From Lichenostomus cassidix (Eukaryota > Chordata > Aves > Passeriformes > Meliphagidae), in the NCBI GenBank assembly GCA_008360975.2, contig VLJF02000033.1:2914001-2978000 (forward strand): DNA of 64,000 nt, given 5' to 3'. The translations under genes were made by a program, and so were the position numbers. Under the pieces are notes generated by a model. The model did not search any database and was not told the origin of the DNA. It saw only the letters and a list, made by a program, of their open reading frames with translations. This document shows positions 8,379 to 19,202 of this stretch, piece by piece (the first letter of the stretch is position 1; each line of letters begins with the position of its first letter).

Positions 8379-11130
8379 ATGGAGGATGAAGAAGGCTACA
8401 TGGCGTTGGACCAACGGAGCAAGCGGGGGGCTGCAGGGAGATCCTCAGCCCTGCAGGGTGCAGGTAAAGGGGTTCAGCCCCTCTGGGGACCCCCAGGTGG
8501 GTGGGGGACAGGAATTGGGGGATGCTGGGGCTGCTTTTGGGGTGGAATGGCTTTGGTGCTCAGGGATCACTTTACCTCCTCCTCATCCTCCTCCTCTTGG
8601 GCTCAAAGCTGGGTTTGTGGGATGATTTCTAAGCCCTGACTGCCCCAGGCTCCTGTCTGAGCTTCATCTCTGCGTGGAGAGGCTGAGCTGGGCTAACTGA
8701 ACTCCACACCAATCGCTGTTCCAGGGTTTGGTTCTTCCTGGGGGTCACTGATTGGAACAAAAGCCCCAAATCTGCCCCAGTTCTGCAGCCCTGCCATGCT
8801 GAAGGGCTGCTGATGCTTTTGGAAATCCTCATCCAGCTCCTGATGCTCCTTGTCCATCTTCCCTGAGTTCTGGGGGTTCCTGCTTTGTTTCCTTCATCTG
8901 CTCCTTGTGCTTTTTCCTGCTGACTCCAGTTTGGGTTTCCCTGAGGAGAAAAACCAGCAGGAGAATCAAAACTGATTGGGTTGGGAAAGACCTCGAAGAT
9001 CACAAAATCCAACCATTAATTAAAAGATTTAATTCCTGCTGCGAGTAACTCTGCAGGGAAAACCCATCGAGGTTTGAACCCTGGGGGCTGCCGGGCTCTG
9101 AGCTGTTCTTGGGGACAAAACAACCCAAACCTTTTTGGTGACACCATGCGATCTGCTGTCCCCTCTGTCCCCTGCAGCTCCAGGCTGTCCTCGGTGGCAC
9201 CGCGTGGCGCTCGGGGCTGGCTGGACCGGGAATGTCCTGCTGGGAGTGGCCGTGGTGGCTCTGGGCTGCTCGGGTGAGTGTGGGGAGGGGACAGGGGGGA
9301 CACGGGGGGACATGGGGACAGCCTGACAGTGAGGAGGTGACCCGGGGGGTTGTGTGGCCATGGGGAAAATGTCTCGGGTGGGTCGGACAGCCCCGGGCTG
9401 AACTCGGGCTCACCCAGAGCCACCATTCCAGCAGCCCCGTGTTCAGCTGGTGGGACATGGCTGTTGTCACCCCCAGCACCCCCAAACCCCCCCGGGCAGG
9501 CGGCAGGGAGACCCCGATGGCTGCTGGATGTCGGGGAGACCCCCAGAGGGGCAGGGCTGGGGGAAACCCCCCCAAACCCAGGGCTGCCAGCTGTGCCCGT
9601 GTGGGGCAGGGGGTGCTGAGCAGCTCCTCAGCCTGGCCGCAGAGCCTTGAGGGGGACAGAGGCTCTGCGGCTCTCTGAGGTGGCACCAGAGCCGCGGTGA
9701 CACCTCGAGGGGCCACATCCTGCCACCGGCACGAAGCCACCGTGGGTAGGGACAGCTCTGAGCAGGGGGAGCTCAGGGCTGCAGAGTTTGGGGCTGGCAA
9801 GGTGCTGTTCTTGCTAAACTTCCTTCCTTCCTGCCTTCCTCTCCTTCCTCCTTTCCTTTCCCTCTCCCTTCCCCTGCAGTTCTGGGACACCAAGGGAAGC
9901 CTGGAAAATGTCCTCTCTGAGCTGCGGGAATTCCTCTGCCCCTCACAGCCGCCAGGGAACAACCCCGAGGCTTCTCTGCTCCTCAAGCTTCCCCAAAATC
10001 TCCTGGAAAAACCGGATTGGAGCCCCAGGAGCAGCTATGGGTGTGCTGGGGAGAGAATGGGAATGGAGAAAATGATGGAAGAAATGGGAATGGAGAAATT
10101 GGAACAAATGGGAATGGAGAAAATAATGGAACAAGCAGGAATGGAGAAAATGATGGAACAAACGGGAATGAAACAGATGGGAATGAAACAAATAAAACAA
10201 AGGGAATGAAACAAAACAAACTAAACAAACGGGAATGAAACAAATGAAACAAACGGCAATGAGACACTGACACCTCTCAGGGTGTGCCAGGGGTGAGGTG
10301 AGGACTTGGTGACCTGACCAGCTCTGATCCCGTTTTCCAGGAGCTCAGGGATGCAGGATTTGCCCCCCGGGCTGGACGCTGGAAAAGACCAAGTGCTACT
10401 GGAATTCCACTGAACAGAACCCTTGGAACAAGAGCTGGGAGGAGTGCAAGAGTCGGGGGGCAACGCTGCTGGTGCTGCAGGATCAGGAGGAGCTGGTGAG
10501 GGAATGCTGGGTTGGGAATGTGGGAAGGACCAGGGGCTGCTGCTGGGGCTGGAGGTTCCCAAAATCCTGGGATGGGGATCAGCTGGTGAGGGAATGATGG
10601 GTTGGGAATGTGGGATGGACTGGGGGGCTGGAGGCACCCTGGGAAGGGTGAGGAGGTTCCCCAAATCCCAGGATCAGCCCTTCCCTGTGTCACCCCCGGG
10701 TGCCTCTGAGGGACACAATGGGTCTCAGTCCTGGGCTGAGCACAGAGCCCATTTTGGGGTGACAATCCATGGCCATCAGGGTCACCGTCTGTCCTTCCAC
10801 CAGGAATTCCTCAGTGAATCCCTGAAGAAATTCAAACGCAGCTTCTGCACTGGGCTCTGGGTGCCTGAGGCTGGGATGGGCTGGACGTGGGTGAATGGCT
10901 CCAGCCTGGACAGAAACCGGTGAGCACTGGGGGTCAGGGGACACAAACACCCCAATGTCCCCTGAGGGACCCCAGGGGTGACCCAGGCTATCTCCTGTCC
11001 CTGCAGCTTCCAGCTTGACCTCGAGGAGAAACACGGAGAATGTGGGGAGTTGAGGGGCAGCAGAATCATCCCTCAGAACTGCAACTTTCAATTGCAGTGG
11101 ATCTGCCAGAGAGAAGCCACCAAACTCTGA
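8379..11130 (+). CDS. K1: NKR-P1/CLEC-type C-type lectin-like receptor (stalk exon frameshifted)
   Basis: Type II membrane receptor with a Ca-independent NK-type lectin domain. Coding exons by splice sites and phase: 8379-8463 (cytoplasmic, MEDEEGYMALDQRSK, hemITAM-like acidic-G-Y-x-x-L), 9178-9273 (transmembrane, WTGNVLLGVAVVALGC), 9880-9955 (stalk), then the lectin domain in 10341-10495, 10804-10919 and 11007-11130. The lectin domain starts CPPGW, has six cysteines (ending WIC) and N-glycosylation sequons NST and NKS, and lacks the EPN/QPD and WND sugar-binding motifs. The stalk exon lacks 5 bases present in K2, which gives a stop at 9918-9920, and its donor is GG rather than GT (9956-9957). 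Exons 2 to 4 are all phase 1, so skipping the stalk restores a 191-aa receptor. It is therefore either a stalkless gene or a recent pseudogene. The next gene, L1, is tail-to-tail with it. The lectin fold is certain; the subfamily is inferred. Confidence 0.75.
8965..9020. mobile_element. CR1-like 3' end fragment
   Basis: GGTTGGGAAAGACCTCGAAG followed by ATCACAAAATCCAACC resembles the conserved tail of avian CR1 retrotransposons. It lies in K1 intron 1; the twin in K2 is at about 30900-30955. Confidence 0.4.
10050..10260 (+). repeat. GGGAATGGAGAAAATGATGGAACAA minisatellite (short allele) in K1
   Basis: Units of 24 and 27 bases, later shortening to GGAATGAAACAAA. It lies just past the lost stalk-exon donor. 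Because units are multiples of three it stays open and would encode Met/Glu-rich GMEKMMEQ repeats if the exon were read through. The array is much longer in K3 and K4. Confidence 0.8.
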
Positions 11131-12306
11131 GCTGGAGAGATGCTCAGGGGGAAAGTGGGAGCTGGGCTGGAACAGTACATTTACTGTTATTTTACTGGGC
11201 TGAAAGTACAACATTTACTCCAACAGCACATTGCCATCACATTTGGGATTCCTCGGCTGTTGCTATCAGCGTGGTCCAGAGCTGCTGTGGGCTTTTCTGC
11301 TGCTGTGAGGTTTTTCTCCAGGAGAAAAGTCCGAGGGACCCTGGGAGGGAAATGGGAGGACATTGACCCTGCTGGGGTCAGTGAGGGGTTGGAAAGGTCT
11401 GAGTGCCCCGGGAGAGTCAAACGAGAACTGTGCTCTCCTGAAGTTAAAGAGCTGCAAACGCTGATCCTCCTCCCCATAACAGCTGACAGAACCCGCAGGC
11501 AGTGCTGCTGGTGAACTCTGATCGCTCCGATCTGCTCCGGCAGAGCCCCAAGCTCTGCTCTCCCCAAATTCCCCTCCAGCACTTCCCCCGCCGCTGCAAT
11601 CCCCGCCCGGCGGCTGAGCTGTCGCTGCTCGCGGGGAGAGTCACGGCATAAAACCTTCCTGGAAAGGGTTTTTAGTGCCTGGGAGAGATTTCCTGGGGTT
11701 TGTGAGCTCCGCGGGTTGTGCGGCTCCTTCAGGGACACGGGGCGGCCGAGTGCAGCTTTTAGATTATTTATTTTATTCTTTACCTCTTCCGGCACTCGCA
11801 GCTCGCCCGTCCCTCGCTGCGGCTCCTTCAGTGACAAGGGGGGAGCGGACACGCACCTTAGGGCTGCTCTTTTGCTTACCGTTTATTCTATTTTTTATCT
11901 TTCCTGTCGTTCCCACCCCGCCCGTCTCCTCCCTGGCCCCGGGGCAGCACAAACCCCTCAGCGTGTCTCCAAAGGCCTCGCCCGCCGCCGCTCCCCGAGG
12001 CTCCCCGCGCCTCTGCCTCCATCCAGCGCTGCCGATGTCCCCAAGTCCCCAAGCCGGGTTAAATTAGCTCAAATTCAGGTGGGAATGCCCAGCGCCTCCG
12101 CCAAGGCGTGGAATTGCACAATGGAATGATGGAATCCTGTGAGGCATCGCACACAGTCCCTCAGGAACACCCCGGGAGTCCCGCCGGGAGCAACTGCCAT
12201 GGCTCTGAGGGGCTTCCCACGGGCTCGGGGTCTCTCTCAGCTATCTCTGCTCCGGCCTGGGCTCCTGCCGGGGCTGCAGGAGGTCTCTGCTCCATCCCGG
12301 ACTCAC
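11131..12306. other. K1 3' flank
   Basis: 3'-UTR and downstream host sequence, almost identical to 33070-34245 up to about 12005, and similar to 50357-51535. No + strand gene seen. On the - strand a 221-codon frame (11852-11187) is open in K1 and K2 and shortened in K3; it lies downstream of the - strand TATA promoter at 12.4 kb but shows no recognisable domain. Confidence 0.5.
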
Positions 12307-12530
12307 CACAGCGGTTCCTTGCCCTCCTGCCCAGCCCGGGACATTCCAGGGCAATCCCGAGTCTGACTTTGAGGCTCCGCGGAGCTTCGAGCCCCTCACA
12401 GACCTTTTTATAGAACCCGCCCAAAGCCCGCCCCTCGCACCCATTGGCTGATGTTCCCGCCCAAACACCACTGCTCCTTTTGATTGGCCGAATCTCCCGC
12501 CACTCCTCGTTCTCGAACTCTGATTGGTCA
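12307..12530 (-). promoter_or_regulatory. TATA + triple CCAAT promoter with first exon, - strand
   Basis: On the - strand: three CCAAT boxes (ATTGG on + at 12523, 12483 and 12443, 40 bp apart), then CTATAAAAAG (12413-12404), then about 70 bp of non-ATG sequence ending in a good donor GTGAGTCC (exon edge 12307). It points away from L1 and toward the 3' end of K1, so its transcript would be antisense to K1. Copies with the same donor are at 34.3 and 51.5 kb. Confidence 0.6.
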
Positions 12531-12545
12531 GAACGCGACTGAGGG

Positions 12546-12880
12546 ACAATCCCGCCTTGTCCCCACATCGCTTTCATTTCCCCCAAAAATCCAAAATCTC
12601 CCCAAACCCCTTGGGCTGAGCGGAGGAACGGACAGCGTTTGGGCAGAAAACTCCCAAATCGTTGTTCCCCAGGCTGGGAAGGAGAAACGGAACCCAACTG
12701 ATTTGGGAGCTCCAGCAGCTCCTCTCTGCCGGCCCAGCTGAAGGCCTCGCTGGCTGCTGGAGGCTGCACAGGCAGACTGGGAGCACTGGGAGCACTGGGA
12801 AGAGGCTCTGGCTCGGCTGAAGCCCCCGGGGCAGGGGCAGCAGGGCAAGGGACAGGGCTGCAGGTGCTGAGGGGACATGG
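12546..12880. repeat. Shared GC-rich promoter-flank module (inverted)
   Basis: Reverse complement of the block at 5067-5385, placed upstream of the - strand TATA/CCAAT promoter. Confidence 0.65.
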
Positions 12881-13560
12881 GGGACACTGTGGACTTGATT
12901 AGCATTTATTTAAAAAGTAATAAAATAATACAGTAAATAAGAACAACAGCAGCATTGGCACCATAAATACTGATGGAGGTCACACAGGGACATCTCAAAG
13001 AATGCTCTGAGTTGGAAGGGACCTCCAAGGATTGATTCAAGCCCTTAAGCAAGTGGCCCAGGTGGGGTTAAATCTATACCTTGGCATTATTGTACTTCAC
13101 ACTAAGGAAGGTCACACTTATATGAAGCACCTCTTTATAGTCTGTAAGCAAAGCAGTAGATCAATGTAAATGTGCAAGATTAGTGTAGAAATATACTGTC
13201 AGGAGAACGTGTTAGAAATCACCATTATATCCATATATATTGAAAAGATCACTGTAGAAAAATTGAGGGTAAGAGAAACAGGAGGAGTTCTGGAATGGTT
13301 GCAGAAGGAGAAACAAACCCCCAGCCCCAGGCAAAGCAGCCACAGATCAGCTTCCTCATCATCTCCTCCTCCTGCAGGTTCATCTCCTGCAGATCAGGCA
13401 CTGAGGTGATCATGAGATCAGAACCTGAGGTGACCCTGAGCAGAGGCACTGAGGTGATCAAGAGAACAAACACTGAGATGACTCTGAGCATCAGTGCAAG
13501 GCAGACACTGTGGCTGAGGAAAGAACTCCCTTTGCTAGGGAGGAAGAAATGATCCTTTGA
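12881..13560 (-). other. L1 3'-UTR region with polyA signal, CR1 fragment and minisatellite
   Basis: A - strand AATAAA lies at 12905-12910. A CR1-like fragment (GAGTTGGAAGGGACCTCCAA) sits near 13008-13070. A GCACTGAGGTGAtc minisatellite occupies about 13395-13490 and recurs at 41.54-41.71 and 58.83-58.97 kb. The intact sequence TTTATAGTCTGTAAGC at about 13134-13149 is the empty site of the ERV-L-like insertion found in the L4 flank. Confidence 0.5.
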
Positions 13561-13597
13561 CTGCTCAGCATGGAGAAGATTGTTCCTCTATCCTCTG

Positions 13598-15517
13598 TCA
13601 CAGCTGAGTTTGGGGTCTGCTGCAGATATACTGCATCTCACTTGAGCAGGGCTGTCTCCTGAGATAATTCTCAGCCAGGTGCACACAGTCGGCATTGCCC
13701 TGGAGCTTGACCCTGCAGGAAAAGCAGAGACAGTGCTGGAACCTCAGGGAGACACCTTGTGCCCCTGTGCCCCCCAGGCCCTGCCTGTGCCCCCAGCACT
13801 CACGAGGAGCTGAAGTTGCTGCCATCCACCCACTGCAGCCGCTGGCCCTGTCTGTGCAGCCCGAGCCAGTAATCGTCGTTCTTGCTGAAATGGAACAGGA
13901 ACTCCTGGCAAGGAGAGAGGAGCAGATAATGGGAGCTGCATCCCTGGCCCAGGAGCTCCCCAGGCTCCCCTCAGACATCCCACTGCCCCCCAAACCCCTC
14001 ACTCACCATTTCCCAGTCACTGAGCACAGCCAGGGAGGCCCTGAGCAGGGAGCATTGAGTCTGAGCCTGGTCCCAGGTGAGACGATCCCTTGAGAGGAAG
14101 TAGCAGATCCCTCGGTACTCAACCCAGTCATGGGGACAGGCCAGCAGCCATGGAGTGTCAGATGTAACCGGAGTAACTGCAGTAACTGGAGTGTCTCTGT
14201 GCATTCTCCCTGCAGAGCAAACAGCACAAGGGCTGAGCATTCTCCCCTCACGGAGCAGCCCGAGCTCCCATTGGCTGATTTTCCCGCTCAAATTCCCCCA
14301 CCCCCAGCGATTGGCTGATTCAGCCGTCACTCCTCGTTCTCCCGCGCGCTGATTGGTCAGAGCGGGGCTGAGGGACGATCCCGGCCGTGAGGGAGCAGTG
14401 AGCCCGCAGTGCCCCGAGGGGTTGGGCTGAGGCTGCTGCTCCTCCTTACCTGACACAGCAGCCAAGGACACCGCCAGAGCCACAGCCAGGAGCAGGAGCA
14501 GAGTCAGCACAGCCAGGGTGAGCACGGGATGGGATCTGATCCACTCACCAGGAGCTGGAAAGAGCCGCAGGCCGTGAGCATGGAGCTGTCCTGAGCAGGC
14601 CCAGCCCTCACATCCCCACCCAACACCCGGGGAGCACAGCAGGGACCCTCAGCCCGTGTGCCACTCACTGAGCTGGCAGCACGAACAGGGACAAGGGACA
14701 CAGGTGTGGGGATAGCCAGGGCAGCAGAACTGCCCAGGGCCAGGGCTGTCAGTCCAGCAGAGCACCAGGCCTCTTGCAGAGCCCTGGACACAGCCACACC
14801 CTGCCAGCCCTGTGCTCCTGGGCTCACACTGTCCATTGTCCCCTCCCTAGAGGCCACAGCGCTGCCCCTGCACTCACCCAGATATCTTCTGAGGCTCTTG
14901 CTGTGTGTGACTCCCATTGCTGATCCATCCTGGCACTTCTCTCCAATGCCATTCCTGGGATGGGATTCACTCTGCCCCAACAGAGAAGCAGCTTCTCCCT
15001 GCCTGTGCCCAGCAGGGTCTGGCAGCTGAGGCAATCCTGTCCCTCTGGTTGCTGATCCATTCTGGGCACCCAGGGCATCCTCGGGAATCTCAACAACAGC
15101 TTCATCCTTCCTTGGTCTCATTTCAGACTCACAAATCGAATCTCTCTGGTTGTGCTCAGCAGCATGTGGCACCCAAGGCAGCTCTGTCTGCTCAGTTCCT
15201 GACCCGTGCTCAGCATTCTGCTGCTCCTCTGGCCTCCCAGAGCTGGAGCCATAGCTGGAGCCACTCTCCTTCCCTTGGCTCCCAACAGACGTACAGCTGT
15301 CGTGGCTCTGCTCCTCACCAAGAGGATTTGGCATCTGATGGAAGTCCCAAGCAGCCTCTCCATCCCCAGGGCGGAATCCACTCTTCACATCTTGGCTCAC
15401 TGCAAACTTAGAGCACTGATCTTGCCCCAGAGACATCAGCCCTGATGGTCCAGGAGCACCGAATTGAGCTTCCAGTGCACTTTTACAGACGCTGTCCTGG
15501 CCAACTGGGGGACTCAT
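13598..15517 (-). CDS. L1: CLEC2/CD69-like type II C-type lectin with long cytoplasmic domain
   Basis: Exons in order of transcription: 15517-14878 (cytoplasmic, 213 codons), 14554-14450 (transmembrane, about 105 nt, leucine/alanine-rich), 14209-14007, 13904-13804 and 13712-13598 (lectin domain). Phases 1-1-0-2 join without a stop to give 387 aa. The lectin domain shows CPHDW, CYFLS, the WLGL motif and WVDGSNFSS, and lacks a WND calcium site, so it is of NK type. The usual fifth cysteine is tyrosine (ENYLRR in the last exon), which should break the second disulfide. The cytoplasmic exon has three diverged repeats around [28 protein letters not shown] and a [14 protein letters not shown] version. 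Such a long tail is unusual for this family. A start at 15517 is supported by three copies. L1 is tail-to-tail with K1 and is followed upstream by CpG module P3. Confidence 0.85.
14265..14362 (-). promoter_or_regulatory. Triple CCAAT array in L1 intron 2
   Basis: ATTGG at 14270, 14310 and 14352 (CCAAT on the gene strand), about 40 bp apart and about 60 bp upstream of the first lectin exon. Same spacing and flanks as the TATA/CCAAT promoters at 12.4 and 34.4 kb, but without an obvious TATA. It could drive a transcript that starts at the lectin exons. Confidence 0.5.
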
Positions 15518-16500
15518 GATGAGAGGTCCCTGCTGGTGCTGGCTCTGGAAGGCGCTGCCAGCTCAGCCCTGCCCTGTCTCTGCTCCCCGGCAGCACCTGG
15601 GGACACAAACACAGTGTCACAGAGCTCCGGGCCCAGCTCGGCCCTGCAGCCCCAACCCCTCTGGCTGTGCAGCTCCGGGCTGGGACAGGCAGGGACAGTT
15701 AGGGACAGGCAGGGACAGTTAGGGACAGGCAGGGACAGTTAGGGACAGCGCCCGGGAGCTGCCGAGTGCGGGAACAGGGCAGCTGCGGATCGGGCTCAGC
15801 CTGCCGGCGGGACAAAAAAAAGAAAAAACAGCAGCTCTGAGGAGCTCAGCATTGTCCCCTGCATGCCCTGCGCTGAGGGTTGGAGGTCAGGGACAGCGAG
15901 CGGAAGCAGCGCCCTTTATTTCCCCGTCGGATACGGGACGCGGAGCCTGCCAGGAAAGCGTAATGTGATGGCGAGTGCGAGCGGGCGGCCAGCAGGTGGC
16001 AGGATCCGTGTGACGTCACAGTCGCCTCTCCTCGCGCGCCCTTGCTCCCTTGGCAGACACACTCAAGTTCCTTCCATCCCCTGCCAGCCCCAGGCACGGA
16101 TATCTCCCGCTGCACCAGGGGCGCCCAGCCCGGTGCCGCATGGCCGGGAACAGTCCCGGGAACGGGACAGCCACCTCTGTGCTACCCACAGCACCCGGGA
16201 CGAGCCAGCGCTGCTCCGGCAGCAGCGGCAAGGAGACCGCGGGCAGCCACTCCCTCAGCGGCCTCAGGCCAGCGGCAACACGGCGCCACAGCCAGGGAGG
16301 GAGGGAGGGAGGGAGGGAGACGGGAGAAGGAAGCCGCCACAGCCCCCCTGCCGCCCCCTGCATCCCCTCCATCCGCCCGCAGCGAGCCCCGAGCCCCGGC
16401 ACAAGGCAGCGCGGCTCCCACCTGCGCTGGGACAGCCTCTCTGAGCTCTGCCGCCTCCCCGCGCTCTGCTCCGATCACTGCCGCCTCTCCCGGGTACCAC
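15518..16500. repeat. CpG-rich module P3 (upstream of L1)
   Basis: Begins at the L1 start codon and carries the GGGACAGTTA repeats (15690-15745), the ACACTCAAGTTCC region and (GGGA)n at about 16297-16320. It probably holds the L1 promoter and 5'-UTR. Confidence 0.65.
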
Positions 16501-17280
16501 ACGGGATGCGCACCCCGCGCTGCCGATCCCGCAAGTCCGAGAAACCTTGTACTGGTAGAGCGGAGCTGATGCTGAAGCTAGGCCTTGCCATGCGGCGCGG
16601 TCAATCACAGAGGACGCTACGAGAGGGGAGGAGCCTCGCCGCTGGTGGAGGGGATGAGCGATAATCCCGGGCACCCGTCACGCCCTGAGGGCCGACGGCG
16701 ACTCAGGTGACGTTGCGGTGCTGTCCGTTGACGGCAGCTCGCTTTGGCCCCCGCTCCCGCCCTCCCCTCCTCCAGTTTTTCCCGAGACCGGGGCGATGGC
16801 GGACCTGGCTCACGACCTACGGCCCCGTTCCCCGAGATTGTACCGGCAATGGGCCGAGCGGCTGGGAACGGGTGCCGCCTACTGCACTGCTACCGTGAAT
16901 GGGGCCGAGCGGCTGGGAACAGGTCCTGCTGCTCGCTCCATCACCCGAATCCCCCGAGCGGCTGGGAACAGGTCCTGCCGACTGCACCGCTACCGGGAAT
17001 GGGGCCACCAACACCCCACCACCCACAACCAGCGGCTGGGAACAGGTCCTGCCGTCGACCGTCCCGCTGGTGGTGGAGCAGACCGGGAGCGGACTCCCTG
17101 TCACTCTCGCAGGCGCCAGCTCCTGGCGCACTCTCCGTGATGACACCGTTCGCTTCGGAACGGGCTCGGGAGATGACGTCGCGACCGGTGACAGCCGAGC
17201 GAGCAGAGCTGGCAGGGCTGGGGCTGCCCGGCCAGCCTGAGCCCGCAGCACTCGCCCTGCCGCCTCTCAAATGACAGATT
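16501..17280 (+). other. Unique GC-rich segment with candidate host first exon and internal repeat
   Basis: Homologous to 44.87-45.24 kb, the left flank of ERV copy C. It has a promoter-like stretch (GTCAATCACAG near 16600, GTGACG near 16710) and an ATG at 16796 in good context beginning MADLAHDLRPRSPRLYRQW, with a possible donor after 16871. A GAGCGGCTGGGAACAGGTCC unit is repeated about four times (near 16857, 16907, 16957, 17032). I do not recognise the protein. The ERV copy B left edge is somewhere near 17275. Confidence 0.4.
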
Positions 17281-18490
17281 CGACAGAAACGGACAGTAGC
17301 GCTAGTTCACATAAACCCTGAAGAAGGAGATCAGGAAACAGCAACGAGACGAAAGAGGGGTTCAGAAACAGCAAAAAAGGCCACGGGAGAACGTAGCCCC
17401 ATAGCCAAGAGGATGAGAGCTAGAAGGAAAGAGGAGCCGGTTGTACAAGCCCCCCTGAGACAGGCTGCTGGAAACCAGGAACCCGGATAGATCAAGGTCC
17501 CACACTCTCTTGTAGAATTAGAACAGTGGGAAAGCACCGTTGGGAAGCATAAAGAAAATCCAGAAAGAGTCGCTAACTTAGTGCAGAGGGCAATTTCCAC
17601 ACAGAACCCTGACTGGAGAGACTTGAGAGCAATGATGGAAACGCTGCTCGATCCTGTTGAAAGAGAGATGGTTGATAAGGCTATCAAAGCTCCTAGAGAT
17701 GCACAGATAGCAGTGGAATGCTCCAGGGCACCACTGCCAAAATGTTCCCAACAGAAGATCCACGCTGGAACCCAAATGTTCCAGACCACATGGCTAGGCT
17801 AAACAATTCCAGAGTCTCATCTGTATGGCTTACGACACGGTGTCCCAAAGGCTTGAAATTTGTCAAAGCTGTATGAGATAAGACAAGATCTAGATGAATC
17901 TCCCACTGAATTCCTAAATAGGCTAAGAGAAGCTGCACTCAAACACACAAACCTAGATCCTGATTCGAGTGATAGAAGAGCACATCTAAGTCCTCTACTT
18001 CTGGGCAAAGCTAGCAGTGATATAAGGAGAAAACTGCAGGAGCTAGGCAGGGAACATGACCTGAACAGGTTGTTAAAGGTAGCTGGGAAAGTATATGGAG
18101 ATAGAGGTCCTAGTGGTCCTAGTGGCAAAGTTAGACAACCTAGTCAGAAAAGTAGCCAGGAGAAATCATCCAAGGGCAGCTCTCCTTCTCCAGACAAAGA
18201 TCAATGTGCCTTTTGTAAAGAAAAGGGACATTGGAAGAAGGACTGTCCCAAGTTGAAGAAGAAATCCTCAGTCCCCCAACTAGCTGTGGAACCGGGATCA
18301 GGACTGGGATCAGATTTGGGATCGGGATTGGGATCCAATTCGGGATTGGGATCGGGATCACATCAGATTCGGGATCAGGATCAGATCTGGAATGAAGGGG
18401 ACCGAAGGGCTCTCCCCCAGCAGAGCCTTTGGTTAGAGCTAAGCCGGGGAAAGACGATGTTGAATTTTTGGTAGATTCCAGGGCAGTGTG
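17281..18490 (+). pseudogene. gag: gag remnant, copy B
   Basis: Capsid-like sequence (from about 17500, including DPVEREMVDKAIKAP) is followed by an open frame 17860-18474 ending in the single CCHC zinc knuckle, the GGGATC/GGGATT repeat (18294-18390) and a short stretch that runs toward protease. A stop near 17490 and another near 17800 break the capsid. Compared with copy A it keeps the frame through the repeat. The matrix region is missing or not recognisable. Confidence 0.75.
18294..18390 (+). repeat. Degenerate hexanucleotide repeat, copy B
   Basis: Same GGGATC/GGGATT array as 703-808 but shorter by about 11 bases. Confidence 0.75.
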
Positions 18491-18532
18491 TTCTCTGCTA
18501 AATACTTTAGAAGGGAAATTAAGTCAAGATAC

Positions 18533-19182
18533 TGATTTAGGGTAAAATAGAAATTACTAATGTAAAAGAGCTAGAAGCTGGATAATAGTAATAATAATAT
18601 TTTTAAACTGATTTAGAGAGCCAGAGATTGTATAATGATTTACTAAGATATGCCAGCTGCGATCCATTTATTATTTTCTTAATGAATTTGTGCCTACCTG
18701 GTATCGGGGAGGATGGAGAGAAGAGCCAAGTAATTGAGAGAAACCACCAAGTGTAACTGAGCATCCCACCCTTGGACCCTGAACCGGTACAAGTTGGTTC
18801 TTAGGCTTGGACTAGGACCAAGGACCAAGGGAGCATGCGCAAGGGAACAGGGTGAACAGTTCATCGTGATGAAGAGGATGGAATCTGTCATAATTAATCA
18901 TCGGGACCATTGCCCACAATTAATTTGAAGACACTGCGCTTGCGCGAGCATATTTAAATGAACTTTGAACTCATTATAATACGAAGCAGGGATAGGTAAT
19001 GAATATGTATAGGGGCTTTGTCTAACTTCATGCATATGTAACCTGTAACCTAATATAAACCTAGTGAAGTGCTGCTGAGGGTGTGCATGCCATTGGAGGG
19101 GCTACCCGCCATGCACCCCAGCTGGAATAAACACATACCTACTTCATAACTATCTGAGTTGTGGAGTCAATTCGGTGCTTCA
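18533..19182 (+). mobile_element. 5' LTR of the nested gammaretrovirus-like provirus
   Basis: 650 bp, TG...CA, with TATTTAAA at 18951-18958 and AATAAA at 19126-19131. Compared by eye with the 3' LTR it differs at roughly 17-18 positions plus an AAT-repeat length change, about 3% divergence. Confidence 0.92.
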
Positions 19183-19184
19183 TT

Positions 19185-19202
19185 TGGCACCCCAGATGGG
19201 AC
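19185..19202 (+). other. Primer-binding site of the nested provirus
   Basis: TGGCACCCCAGATGGGAC starts 2 bases after the 5' LTR and has the expected TGG...18-nt form. I could not assign the primer tRNA with confidence. Confidence 0.65.

Noticed and set aside
14640..14830. Extra exon between L cytoplasmic and transmembrane exons (hydrophobic frame)
   Set aside because: The hydrophobic reading does not fit the phase of the flanking exons; direct joining of exon 1 to the transmembrane exon is in frame in all four copies.
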